Assembly: GCF_019112545.1 (NCBI RefSeq) | Contig: NW_025064880.1 | Coordinates: forward strand, 311,337-375,336 | Reading direction: 5' to 3' | DNA length: 64,000 nt | Source of the DNA: Guyanagaster necrorhizus | Lineage: Eukaryota; Basidiomycota; Agaricomycetes; Agaricales; Physalacriaceae | In this document: positions 1 to 11,372 of the stretch, piece by piece | Position numbering within the stretch: the first letter of the stretch is position 1 | Layout: every line of letters begins with the position of its first letter | Notes under the pieces: model-generated | Databases searched by the model: none | What the model saw: the letters and a program-made list of their open reading frames with translations, nothing else | What the model was told of the DNA's origin: nothing | Translations under genes and position numbers: made by a program

Positions 1-3000
1 GAACCGAAGCCCATCAAAGCTGCGAATGGCCAAGTTTTCTATGCGATAGGAAAAGGGGATCTTCGACTACCACTTCCCATGGGAAAGGGACAGAAATCCA
101 CCATCGCGAGTTTTCGAAATGCATATCATGCACCGAAAATGGCCTACACCCTTATATCACTCTCACAAGTCAGCCGTGCTGGATTTCCCATCCACATCGA
201 ACCCTCCGACCACACCATGTACATCCGCACACCACGGCCAGATGCTAAGATCATTGCAAAAATCCCCGAAACTGGTGGCCTATACATAATCTCAACCCCA
301 AATACACAGCAAACTACGGCAGCCAAACCAGATGTCGCTATGGCAGCAGGTAAGCTCAAAGTGAACATCACCGAGCTACATAATATTTGTGCTCACCGAA
401 GTCACACTGCTCTTCGCCGCATGTACGTCGATGGCCATATCGAAGGAATCGAGCTTGATCTCAACTCCAAACCGGAATTTTGTGAGACCTGTGTAAAGGC
501 CAAAGCAAAGCGCAAGCCGTTTCCAAAACAAGGCCAGTATGAATATGTCGACAATAGCGGTGACAAGGTTGTCGGAGACCTGATGGGCCCGATGTCTGTG
601 GCATCACTAGGGGGAGCCCACTATGCCTGCACATTCTGTGACCTACACACCCACGAATCAAAATCCGAATACTTATCAAAGAAATCGGATACCTTTGGGT
701 CATATAAACGTTACGAGATATGGATCAAGGTTCAGCGAGGTGTAGAGGTCATCAAGATCCTTGGTACGGATCGAGGGGGAGAATTCACTAGCAAAGAGTT
801 TGGTCAGCATCTCAAATCGAAGGGGACCGTTCGACACCTTAATGTACATGATTCCCCACAGTCAAATGGGATTGCCGAACGTTCAAATGGCTATCTGATG
901 GACACGACTAGAGCTTTCTTAATCAGTTCAGGGTTACCAAAATACCTCTGGGCTGAAGCTCACCGGCATGCCGAATGGATCTACAACCGCACCTCAACAA
1001 AAGCGATACCATCAGGGAAAACCCCATTTGAGATGGCAACCGGCAGAAAGCCTAACATCTCAGGTCTTCGCCCTTGGGGATGCCAATGCTGGATCCGAGT
1101 AAAGGCACCAGAGAAGCTTGGGGAGCATGCTATCGAAACTCGCTTTGTGGGTATTGATACTGAAGCCAAAGGCTGGAGAGTTTACTGGCCCAAAAAGCGA
1201 AAAGTCAGCATTGAACGTGACGTATACTTCAATAAGAATGACCTGACTCTGGAACCATTCGTAGTCGAGGGGGAGGATGAAGATACCGACCCTATTGTTC
1301 CAAAGTCATCAACCGCTTCTAAACCCTTCGAAAACCTGCCAGATGAACCACTCACAGAAACTCATTCAGAGCATCCCGAATCTCCACTCACAGATATAGA
1401 ATCTGATCCTATCCCTCAACCCAGCCGCCCTAAGCGATCTGCAGCCCCGAAACCTGATCAACTCGCACCCCCAGACTTGCGCAAACGTCCCACTACAGCT
1501 GGAATTGCAGCAACAGCACTTGAAGACGAGTCAGAATCAGATGATGATGATGAACCAGACAGCTATTCACCAGTCGACTACGCCATGATGGTGGATGTCG
1601 AACCAGTAACCATGAAGGAAGCACTGAGTGGTCCTGATGAAGGAGAATGGCATGAGTCAATGCTTGCAGAAATAAGGCAGTGCGAGAAGAAGAAAGCATG
1701 GGAGGTGATGAAAAGAGAAGATGTTCCCACAGATGCAAACATCGTGGGTACAAGGTTTGTCTACCGGGTCAAACGAAACGAAACTGGCAAACCCAAAAAG
1801 GCTAAGTCCCGTTTTGTAGCCCAAGGATTCTCTCAGATCCAAGGCGTTGACTACTTCGACACCTATGCCCCGGTTGTCCGTCTTCCCACTCTTCGCATCC
1901 TACTCTCCATGGCCGCCTCCCGAAATGCAATTATAGACCAAGCCGATATCAAAAATGCGTACCTGCATGCCGACATCACCGAGGAAATCTATATCAAGTT
2001 CCCAAACAGATATGAAGAATTCTTCACAATCCCGGAACACCTCAAAGGTCAGAACATTTATGCCAAGCTGCGCAAATGTCTGTACGGCACAAAACAAGCA
2101 GGACGCGGCTGGTATCAGACCCTGAAGGCAACGATGATCTCCCTAGGATTCACCGTCAGCAATGCAGATGAGGCCGTTTTCTACCGGATCAAATCAGAGA
2201 CCAAATATACTATCGTCGCAGTTGCCACAGATGATTTCACCATCATCGCAGACTCCCAAAATGAATCAGATCGATTCAAACGAGAAATAGGCTCACATTT
2301 TGAGCTAGTTGATCTCGGACCCATACATTGGCTCTTGGGGATGCATATCACTCGGGACTGGAAAAGGCGCACCATCAGCATTGGACAGCCAGCCTACATT
2401 GACCAGATCACAAAACGATTCAGAGTTCAGGACATGGCACCATTTGCGACGCCAATGGAAGCGAATCTTGATCTAAACCCGGATTCACCATCCATATCCA
2501 CAGAATCTGTTACACCACGTGAAAAAGCACTCTATCGTGAGCTGCTAGGGTCCCTCATGTATGTCGCAGTTGGATCCCGCCCTGAAATCAGCTATCCGGT
2601 ATCAGTGTTATCACAATTCGTGGAAGACCCACGTTCAACTCACCTAAAAGCAGGATTCCGAGTCCTCCGTTATCTCAAGGGTACGCGTGATCAACAGCTC
2701 GTAATCGGTGGTCCTGGCATCAGTCCTAAGGGCTATCATGACGCAGCATATGCCAACCAGCCTGGACGAAAGTCTATGTCTGGATTTGTCCTATTCATGG
2801 GTCAAGGCGCTGTTATGTGGACATCAAGAAAGCAACCAATTGTTACTGTCTCCACCGGTGAATCAGAATACGTTGGACTCACACCAGCATCGAAGAACAT
2901 GATATGGCTTCACAAACTCCTCTCAGAGCTCTCCATCTTCGTTGCAGACCCTTCCATTTACCCAACAAATCCTACCATCCTCTTTTCTGATAGTCAAAAT

Positions 3001-3204
3001 GCACTTTCTATCGCCAAGGATTCAGTATTCCATGAACGAACGAAGCATATTGGAGTTCGGTACCATTTCATTCGCCAAACTATTGAGCAAGGCCACATCA
3101 GACTGATGTACTGCCCAACTGATAACATGGTTGCCGACATCCTCACGAAACCATTGGCTCGTCCAAAATTCAAGAAGTTTACGGAGGCACTGGGCGTCGT
3201 GTAA
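1..3204 (+). CDS. Ty1/copia Pol polyprotein (5' end off the window)
   Basis: The frame is open from base 1, 26 codons upstream of the first ATG at 79, so this is the 3' part of a longer Gag-Pol. In order I see the end of the protease region, a GAG-pre-integrase zinc site (H-x-H then CETC, around residues 100-140 counted from 79), and an integrase core with D (GDLMGP), D (LGTDRGGEF) and E (NGIAERSN). Reverse transcriptase follows with QADIKNAYLHA and the catalytic pair in VAVATDDF. RNase H ends the protein with HDAAYAN, STGESEY, FSDSQNAL and NMVADILTKPL. This integrase-before-RT order defines Ty1/copia. The catalytic motif reads ATDD where YVDD is usual. There are no stops or frameshifts and CpG content is normal, unlike everything from 3558 to 30800, so this is a recent and possibly competent copy. 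The stop TAA is followed within 30 bases by a polypurine tract and the LTR. Confidence 0.95.
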   Translation, partial: EPKPIKAANGQVFYAIGKGDLRLPLPMGKGQKSTIASFRNAYHAPKMAYTLISLSQVSRAGFPIHIEPSDHTMYIRTPRPDAKIIAKIPETGGLYIISTPNTQQTTAAKPDVAMAAGKLKVNITELHNICAHRSHTALRRMYVDGHIEGIELDLNSKPEFCETCVKAKAKRKPFPKQGQYEYVDNSGDKVVGDLMGPMSVASLGGAHYACTFCDLHTHESKSEYLSKKSDTFGSYKRYEIWIKVQRGVEVIKILGTDRGGEFTSKEFGQHLKSKGTVRHLNVHDSPQSNGIAERSNGYLMDTTRAFLISSGLPKYLWAEAHRHAEWIYNRTSTKAIPSGKTPFEMATGRKPNISGLRPWGCQCWIRVKAPEKLGEHAIETRFVGIDTEAKGWRVYWPKKRKVSIERDVYFNKNDLTLEPFVVEGEDEDTDPIVPKSSTASKPFENLPDEPLTETHSEHPESPLTDIESDPIPQPSRPKRSAAPKPDQLAPPDLRKRPTTAGIAATALEDESESDDDDEPDSYSPVDYAMMVDVEPVTMKEALSGPDEGEWHESMLAEIRQCEKKKAWEVMKREDVPTDANIVGTRFVYRVKRNETGKPKKAKSRFVAQGFSQIQGVDYFDTYAPVVRLPTLRILLSMAASRNAIIDQADIKNAYLHADITEEIYIKFPNRYEEFFTIPEHLKGQNIYAKLRKCLYGTKQAGRGWYQTLKATMISLGFTVSNADEAVFYRIKSETKYTIVAVATDDFTIIADSQNESDRFKREIGSHFELVDLGPIHWLLGMHITRDWKRRTISIGQPAYIDQITKRFRVQDMAPFATPMEANLDLNPDSPSISTESVTPREKALYRELLGSLMYVAVGSRPEISYPVSVLSQFVEDPRSTHLKAGFRVLRYLKGTRDQQLVIGGPGISPKGYHDAAYANQPGRKSMSGFVLFMGQGAVMWTSRKQPIVTVSTGESEYVGLTPASKNMIWLHKLLSELSIFVADPSIYPTNPTILFSDSQNALSIAKDSVFHERTKHIGVRYHFIRQTIEQGHIRLMYCPTDNMVADILTKPLARPKFKKFTEALGVV

Positions 3205-3222
3205 GCGAACCGTTTACGTTTC

Positions 3223-3231
3223 GAGGGGAAG
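3223..3231 (+). promoter_or_regulatory. polypurine tract of the young copia element
   Basis: A run of nine purines (GAGGGGAAG) lies directly against the start of the LTR (TGTTAGACATAG). This is the expected primer for plus-strand DNA synthesis. The call rests on position and composition. Confidence 0.7.
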
Positions 3232-3557
3232 TGTTAGACATAGAAATAGTACGATACGCATACGTTCGCTTACCTATTTGATATTCCTTCCTTTTTCGGC
3301 ATGTCACACTGTTCTGCACATCTCAGCTTTCAACCATAACGCTGAGATGTGAGTACCTTCTATACATATCTATCCTTGACCGTATTTACTTATTACCTAT
3401 GTAGTAACGTTACGACGTCTTATCCTAGGTAAATAACAGAAGCTTTCAACCATAACACTGAGATTAACGTTACGACGTCTTATCCTAGCATCCGTTCTCT
3501 TCCGAAAACTTTTTCCTCGTTCACCACGTCCACGCTCCTACCTCGTTAACTCCAACA
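3232..3557 (+). repeat. 3' LTR of the young copia element
   Basis: It starts TGTTAGAC and ends CTCCAACA, giving the inverted TGTT/AACA termini of an LTR, and it follows the polypurine tract. The right end is also where CpG dinucleotides stop and where the sequence becomes the tail of a gypsy LTR, so copia inserted into that LTR. Inside, two motifs occur twice about 60 to 110 bp apart: CTTTCAACCATAAC (near 3329 and 3442) and GTTACGACGTCTTATCCTA (near 3410 and 3470), an internal duplication. The 5' LTR lies outside the window, so LTR identity cannot be compared. Confidence 0.85.
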
Positions 3558-3636
3558 AACTCTGTTAATTCACTTGAAGTGTGAAGTGTCAGCAGTTTAT
3601 TATATGTTTATGATCACATGCTACTTGGATCTAATA
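3558..3636 (+). repeat. remnant of the 5' LTR of gypsy A
   Basis: These 79 bases match the last part of the 3' LTR at about 11290-11372 (shared GTGTGAAGTGTCAGCAGTTT and CACATGCTACTT). They end TCTAATA, where other copies end TCTAACA. The rest of the LTR must lie to the left of the copia insertion, outside the window. Confidence 0.85.
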
Positions 3637-3637
3637 A

Positions 3638-3650
3638 TTAGCTTAAAGCT
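3638..3650 (+). promoter_or_regulatory. probable self-priming primer-binding site of gypsy A
   Basis: TTAGCTTAAAGCT begins one base after the 5' LTR. It is complementary at 12 of 13 positions to AGCTTCAAGCTAA in the element's own LTR (11205-11217), about 34 nt after the start of a TATATAAG box. No standard tRNA 3' end fits this sequence as far as I can judge. Tf1/sushi chromoviruses use the first bases of their own mRNA as primer, and this arrangement matches that. Confidence 0.6.
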
Positions 3651-3908
3651 TCCTCTTCCTTTTTCTTATATATAATAAGTGTGAAGAAAACCAAATACCC
3701 TCTGTCAACATCAATCTATCAGACCTGAACTTCAATCATGAGTTCTTCAAACTCCTTGCCTCTATTATTGGTATACTATTAGATTTATTGGTAATCATAC
3801 AGCTGTGCTATAAATGCCAATCAATCACCACCTGAGCAATTTGACATTATCAGGAATTCTAACATATTTAACATATTCTTCACAATGTAACCTCTGACCT
3901 CTCAGTCT

Positions 3909-6900
3909 ATGACATCTCTGAATTCTGACAAATATCCCACCAGCCCCCAACAAGCCTTTTACCTGAGGCTGGGCCTAGCAGCTCATCTACAAGAGATATT
4001 CAAGAAGAAAAAGGATACTGATACCTCTCAAGACCAAGAAGAGACAGCAACACTCACCTTGCAGGATTCTGAATCCCATGAATCCCACCTCTCATTTTTG
4101 ATCATAAAGATGAAAACCTCCTAGAGGACTTCTTTTAGCAGTCTCTGTCCTCCAACCCTTCTACTGTCTCTAGAGCCACTGGAATTGCTGATCACATTTG
4201 AGATTCTCTTGATACCACTAAGATGGCTCAGAGATTCCACCATTCCTCTCCCAACTATTATAGAACCCCCATACAGAGCTGCATCTCATCCTCCAGAACT
4301 AGTGCAAGGATGGAGCAGTCCTCATCAGATTGACTCACTGATAAAAGAAGAGGACAGGCAGCCCAAGATGAAACCATCCACTGTTTCTTTCCAATATGAG
4401 ATCTCAACACTTTATTCAACTATAGCAAGACCATCAGACAAGAAGAGCAGTGACAGCATAGAGAACTATCTAAGCATGGATGAGCCCACAATGTGCTTGT
4501 CAAGCATATCTGGGAGGAAGGGTAATGTGCCTGAGAAGCTGCCAAGTATAATCAGCAGCACTGAGACCAGCAGCACACAGTCAAAGCAGCTTGCCCATAT
4601 GGCAGGTCTCCAGATTGGTACAGGCTCCACTCAGAGCTTGCATGCTCCATCCCCATCTTCAGAGAATCCAGCACTACTGAAACCAACCCATGGGCCCTAG
4701 AACCCTGTGAAGTCCTCACCACAGATGAAGCAAGGAGCAGAAGAGAAGATGAAGGTATCTCTCCTCCACCTTAGGACAATGTCTCTTGACTCACTATCTA
4801 CTCTCTATCCCTTGAGTATTCCCCTTCCAGCTGAACCTCCAGCTCTGACACCACTCTCAGGAGCAATGAGTCTATCCTTGGGCACTATGAGCTACAAGTT
4901 CCTCACAATGCTCATATTTCTGACCACACACTCTGAGGATTCCTTGGGAGTCATATCGCTAGACAATTTCTTCATGAAGGGTTCTATAAGAACTTCCATG
5001 ACTATCACAGAAGCCTGGCAAATGCACAAGTGACAGGCAGCAACTGGTATAATTCAGCCATTGAAGCCTGCTATAGCACAACTCTCTCTGACACCACAGG
5101 CTCCCACTATTTGAGCCTCACCACTGGACCTAACATACAGCCAGAGCAGTGGATTAACAATGACAGCATGGCTGCTCAGAGAAGAGAGGAGTATTTACAA
5201 TCTGCCCAATGCCTTCCTTCTTCTTGAGAAAGAGAAAGATAAGGACAGCCAGGACAGGGATGATGAGAATACTGAAAGCAGTGGACTGCCCCACAGCAGA
5301 GGAGAAATTCAATACTTTTATCCAGAAGACATGAATGAGAAAGCATTGGAGGAAGAGGTACAGAAGGCATGAACTAAGGAATACCAGAAGTTGTACAAGA
5401 GAGGGATAATATTTTTATGACATGATGCTATCCAGTTAGCATTGTCTATAGGACAACTATATATTCATGCAGAATCTGACAAACAAACAGAAATCTTGAG
5501 ATATGTGGCTATCAGCTATACCACTAAGACCTATAGCAAAAACCATTCCAAAGACCAGCTCACTGAGCTGCCAGAATATCAGCCTAGACTAATGGTAAAA
5601 CCAATGCCATGGTCACCACCTATCACACTAAAGTGAGTCATATACATGGCCCCCTCTGTTCAGAGTCAATATTCATACTCCATCTCTTCAGTCTGATCTG
5701 CTGCAACTTGGCTCTCTCATACTCATTCACAGCCACTGACTTGGCCTGCCAGTTTCTGAAATCTATAGACTGGCAGGAGAAGCCAATTACTTAGAGCTCA
5801 GCCCCTTCTGGATGAAGTATCAGGCAGTGAGACCAGTAAGAAACCAGCCTGAGATGACTCTGAGGCTGTATGGTTAGGATTTACCATATGTGATGGAATA
5901 ATAGTACAAAAAGAGGCAGCACTGCAGAAGAGTCCAGTCATAGATGTCAACTCCCTTCATTCATTTCCAGGACCACCTGCCAAATAGAGATGCTCACCAT
6001 TCGACCAATGGCCTAACCCAATAGGGGCACTCTCTGAGAACACTGCAGTTCTGCAATGCAAACCTGATCTAGTCAGGAAGCCCTGATTCTTTAAGGGGGC
6101 ATCCAACAATATTAAACACTTTCTAATCAATTGCAAACAATACTTCAAAGTGTATATTGATTACTTCAGATCTGACATGAATAAGATCATATTTGCAGCT
6201 TTGTATCTGAAAGAAAAGGCAAAGACATGGTAGATTCTCATCTCACCTAACTTTCAATCTATAATGAGGGCTTACTATCAATATCTTTCATGATCAGTGT
6301 TTAAACAAATGCTTAATGATAAATTTATTGATCTAGTGATGCAAAAAGTGTATAAACAGAAGATCAAAGAGTACAAGATAGGCAATAAAGTGGTGATAGA
6401 CTACTTTGATGAGCTGAAATGACTTGCCAAGCTCACTGGCATCTGAGAAGATGTAGCCAATGATGGGAGAATAGTAGAGATCTTCAAGAGAGGAGTCCCC
6501 TTCTCATATGTCATGATGATCTCAGCAATAGAGTTTAACATTCCAGTTGGCTACAACAACTGGAAAACTCAGATCATCAAAATATACAAGAAACAGCAGT
6601 GGCAGAAGGCAGAACAAACAATACTATAAGACTACCAGAAATCTAACTAGTCCAATACACTAACCAAGAGCAGCAACATACCCTCTCAGAAGCCAGGATC
6701 CTCAATGGCCAATACATTAAACTATGGGACCCAGAAGATAGGTACCAGCACCACATACACTGGGACAGACAAGTCTATAGATATTGATCACATGAAAAAA
6801 AAAGAAAAATGCTTCAACTGTGGACAGAAGAGTCATATGGTCAAAGACTGCCCAAAAAAGAAGAGGACCAGAGAAGAAATCTGAATGCAGATCACTGAGC

Positions 6901-6980
6901 TGCAGAAAGAAGAAGAAGAGCTTAGTATGGAAACAAAGATAGAGGAGGTAAAAGAAGAAGCTGACCAGTGAGCAATTCTA
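3909..6980 (+). pseudogene. gypsy A gag, decayed
   Basis: The frame starts with MTSLN; element B has the same start near 14090 on the other strand. Broken open stretches follow (4185-4700, 4707-5033 and others), rich in Ser, Thr, Pro and Gln. The retrotransposon gag core is near 6090-6640, and one CCHC zinc knuckle lies near 6806-6855 (CFNCGQKSHMVKDC, spacing C-x2-C-x4-H-x4-C). Many TGA and TAG codons and several frameshifts interrupt the frame, so no product is expected. The part before the gag core is unusually long (over 2 kb) and shows no domain I recognise. Confidence 0.7.
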
Positions 6981-7259
6981 TTGGGTTGGCCAAACAAGGC
7001 AGTATTATGATAGCTACTGGATAGACTGATAGTACTTTTATAGGTACTTTTATATCTAAATTATTCATGTATTTGAATATACTCTAGTCTTTGACTATTT
7101 ACACTGCCTATGAGCCTATGAATCAACAACAAAAAAGACTCAAGCATCTGCAGGCTGAACAAGAGGAGAGACCTCCATCCAATGGCTCAAGCCATTCAAT
7201 ATTGAATGAACCTGGAGGGCTATCAGAGAAGCACTAATGGAGGAGGCAGCAAAAGCTGT

Positions 7260-10200
7260 ATTAAAGAATCAGATATATAAAATCTGAGTCAAGGAAGTCA
7301 TCAATGAGATGATCAAGGGGATGAGAAAGGCAGAGAGATGCCAAGCCCTGGAATGGCTTGATGAATTATACAGCCTATGGAGATATGTCTGACAATCTAA
7401 AACTCCAGGATGAGACCTAATGATCAAAGCCCAGATCAAGACACTCACAAACTGGACCAACCACACAGTTACCATATTAATTGATAGCAGTTGCACAGGA
7501 AGTTCTATCAACTAAACCTTTGTTAAAGAACATCAGTTACTGATAAGGGCCATGGCTGCTCCTATTCCCATTTACAATGCAGATGGCACAAAGAACTAAG
7601 CAGATTCCATCATAGAATTTGTGGAGTTATAGCTCACTATTGAGAACTATGCTGAATAGATTGACTTAGCAGTCACTGATCTTGGCACCAAAGAAGTGTT
7701 TCTGGAACATGATTGGTTAATCAGGCACAATCCACTAATTAATTAGAAGACTGAGAAAATAACATTTGCTCAATGCAAATGCTGAAAAATCCTCTTTGAG
7801 TTACCTGATAAAGATCCCAATGATAAATGGGATGAGGAAATAGAGAATAGCAAGACTATTCTTACTGTCAACATATAGCAGGTCTTATGCACACAGGCCA
7901 TGCATCATGCCAATAATCTGGTGGCAGAGGCAGTTGCAGGAAGAGAGAAGAAGACATTCAAGGAAATGGTATCTGAGTGGGCTCAGGATTACAGGGATCT
8001 ATTCAAAAAGGAAAGTTTTGATGAACTTCCAGAATTGAAGCCATGGGATCATGCTATTGAACTGATCTCAAACACCAATGCCAACCTCAATTGCAAAACA
8101 TACCTGCTTAGCAATAATGAACAACAGGAACTTGACAAGTTTCTCAATAAGGATCTTATCAGCAAAAGGATCTGACTATCAAAATCACCCATGGCATCAC
8201 CATTCTTCTTTGTCAAAAAGAAGGATGGCAAACTATGACTGATCTAAGACTATCAGAAGCTAAATGAGATGATGATCAAAAATTTTTATCTGCTTTTTCT
8301 GATCTCAGAGCTGATGGACAAACTCAGAGGTGTTAAGTACTACATCAAATTGGACATGCGATAGAGGTACAACAACATATGCATTAAAGAGGGTGACAAA
8401 TAGAAGGCTGCTTTTAGGACAAATTGCAGACTGTTCAAGCCCACAGTCATATTCTTCAGGCTCACCAATTCACCTACAACTTTTCAGTAGATGATGAATA
8501 ATGTCTTCAGAGATCTCATAGCTGCTGGGAAGGTCACTATCTACCTAGATGACATTCTCATCATGTCAAAAACTAAGGAGAAACATCAACAGCTTGTATA
8601 CCAGGTGCTAGCACTAATGAGAAAACACAAACTTTTTCTCAAAGCAGAGAAATGTGAATTTGAAATACTACAAACTGAGTATCTCAGAGTGATTATTAGC
8701 AAGGGGAATATCTACATAGATCTGATTAAAGTAGCCAGGGTGGTGGACTGGCCAGAACCAACCAAGAAGAAAGAACTACAATCATCCCTAGGGTTTATAA
8801 ACTTCTATCACCAGTTTATCAGAGACTATAGCAAGATCATCCAACCAATGATGCAGTTGATCAGAAATGCTCTCTGGACATGGGGGCCAACTCAATAGGA
8901 CACCTTCAATAACTTTAAATGGCAACTCACAGAAGACATGGTACTAGCAATACTAACACAGGATGGAAAGTTCTGAGTAGAAGCAGACTCCAGCAAAGAG
9001 GCTATCAACACCATCTTATCTTAGGAACAAAATGGGAAGTGGCAACCAGTAGCATTTCTCTCTAAGGCCTTATTAACCACTGAGAGGAACTATAAGATCT
9101 ATGATAAGGAATTGCTCACTATTATGTTGACCCTGGAAGAGTGGCAGCATTACCTGATTGGAGCAGTTCAGACTTTCAAAATATGGACCAATCATCAAAA
9201 CCTTCAATATTTCAGACAACCACAAAAACTAAATCAATGACAGGCATACTAGGTCATAGAACTGAGCCAGTATCTATATACTCTACATCACAAAGCAGGA
9301 ACTGCTAATAAAAAGGCAGACCTGCTTAGCAGAAGGACTGACCACAACTAGAGAGGAAATGACAATAAGAGAGTTGTACTACTCAAACTAGAGCACTTTC
9401 AGGTGATGATCATATCCATAGAGAAGGAGATCCATGAGTGCATCAAGAGCATGACCAGGGATCCCAGCAAGTGGGATCAACAGATTGCACCATCACTGAA
9501 TTATAAACAAGGGATGACAAAGAAAGGAGAACTCATCTGATATGACAGATGAATCTATATACTCAGAGATCAGGGACTGCAGGAGGAGATTATCACCACA
9601 TGCTATGACTATGTGACCACTGGACATCCCAGAATTGTGAAAACCAAAGAACTAGTCCTATGGAAATATTAGTGGCCTAAAATGAGCATAGACATTGAAT
9701 AATATATCAAAGCCTGTGATGTCTGTCAGAGAGGAAAGGCTTTGACACAGACTAAGGCTGCCCCACTACATCTGAATAAGGTCCTCCACACACCATGGAT
9801 CCACATCTCCATAGACATAATAACTGGTCTGCTGAAAAGCAATGGCTATGATGCAATTTTCATCATAGTTGACTGATTCTCAAAGGTGATCATACTGATC
9901 ATATGTTCAATAGAGTTAATATCAGAAGGGTGGGCTAAAATATTACATGATAAAGTCTACATGAAGTATGGAATGCTGCAGATCATCATATCAGATCAGA
10001 GCTCACAATTTGTCTTCAAATTCCTAGATGATTTATATTGTCTACTAAACATCAAGAGAAATGCCTCCACAGCATATCACTCTCAAACCAATAGACAGAC
10101 AGAATAAGCAAATCAAGAGATTAAGAAGTACCTTCAACTCTTTATTAACTACTGGCAAGATGACTGGACCAAATGGCTGGCATTAGCAGTCTTCTAACAT

Positions 10201-10880
10201 AATAACCACATCCACTCTACAACAGAAAAATCATTATTCTTCATCAATTTCAGTTGTCACACCATTGCCCAAACAACCTGCATACATACTTTCATGCCAG
10301 CTTTTTCTGACTTTGCCATTATGATGGCAAAAATACATGACAAAACCAAGATGATGCTAGACCACATTGCAACAACTATGAAAAAACATTACAATATCTA
10401 TCAGTGACTAGCATACTCCTACAATATAGCCAACAAAGTTTGGCTAGACACCACTAATCTACATCTGCCATGACCAAAGCAAAAACTTTCCAATAAATAC
10501 ACTGGCCCATTCCTAATTATGGCCAAAATAGGAGTCTCCACATACTAATTACACCTTCTGCCATACTGGAAGGTCTATAATGTTTTCAATGAATTCCTGC
10601 TCACCTCCTATGTCACATCTGCATTTCCTAACCAACAACAGCCTCCACCACCACCTCCCAACTTGATTGATGACAAAGAATATTATAAAATCAATCAGAT
10701 CCTCAACTATAAACTGTGAAAAATCTAAGCAAAAGGTGGAGAAATGACCACTACAGTAGACTATCTGGTCAGTTGGAAAGATTACAGCCCTGAATCTAAC
10801 CAGTGGGTAAATAAACAAAGAATGAATGCATCAGGCATGATATATAACTATGAATTGTCTCTAAATTAAGCCATCAGGAT
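7260..10880 (+). pseudogene. gypsy A pol with chromodomain, decayed
   Basis: Aspartic protease: TILIDSSCTGSSIN near 7470-7515. Reverse transcriptase: FFFVKKKDGKL near 8203, YYIKLDMR near 8338 and the catalytic YLDDILIM near 8536. RNase H covers about 8970-9330. The integrase zinc region ends with CDVCQRGKA near 9716, followed by the core residues SIDIIT near 9810, IISDQSSQF near 9985 and HSQTNRQTE near 10080. A chromodomain-like end carries VDYLVSWKDYSPESNQW near 10750-10810. Stops are frequent and most sit where the family has Arg (CGA to TGA), Gln or Trp. The chromodomain places the element among chromoviruses, which are known to target methylated histone H3. Confidence 0.85.
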
Positions 10881-10902
10881 GATAGTCTTAAGGAGAGGGT
10901 AA

Positions 10903-11372
10903 TATTATGATTTTTCCAACTTCTACTTTTTCTTTTCAATTAACCCTTATTTATGCTTAGTCAGGGCACTAAAGAATGAGTGCTTAGGACTGTGAGATTG
11001 GGCTTAGTCATCACAACAAGTCCAGTTGGTCATTGTCTTCCAATGCAACAGCATTGCCTAATGACACACAATAAATCTTTCATATACAATAGTGATGCTC
11101 AAGGACAATGGGCATAAAAGACCCAGCAATGCACAATAGGCAATAGTATATTTATCTACAATATATACAGTATATAAGACAGCTCACTCTTACTGGTATT
11201 CTTCAGCTTCAAGCTAAAAGTTTATTCATACTATCATTCTCTCAAGCTAACTCTTTAAGATCTTAATATATACAATGAATATTCACAATAGTGAACTCTG
11301 TTGATCCACTCAAAGTGTGAAGTGTCAGCAGTTTATCACATGTTTATGGTCACATGCTACTTGAGTCTAACA
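10903..11372 (+). repeat. 3' LTR of gypsy A
   Basis: It starts TATTATGATTTTTCC (TGTTATGATT in other copies) after a purine tract at 10890-10902, and ends GAGTCTAACA. A TATATAAG box is at 11171-11178. The self-complementary priming segment AGCTTCAAGCTAA is at 11205-11217. Length is 470 bp. Confidence 0.85.

Larger units (their letters stand above)
3558..11372 (+). mobile_element. Ty3/gypsy chromodomain element A, decayed
   Basis: A full-length but dead plus-strand gypsy unit. It has a 5' LTR remnant (3558-3636), a primer site (3638-3650), gag with a CCHC knuckle, protease, RT, RNase H, integrase and a chromodomain, then the 3' LTR (10903-11372). RT precedes integrase, which is the gypsy order. 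Arginine, glutamine and tryptophan codons have often become stops and CpG is nearly absent, so decay is mainly by C-to-T transition. The 5' LTR was broken by the copia element to the left. Sequence to the right of the 3' LTR is the interior of element B, so A probably inserted into B. Confidence 0.85.
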
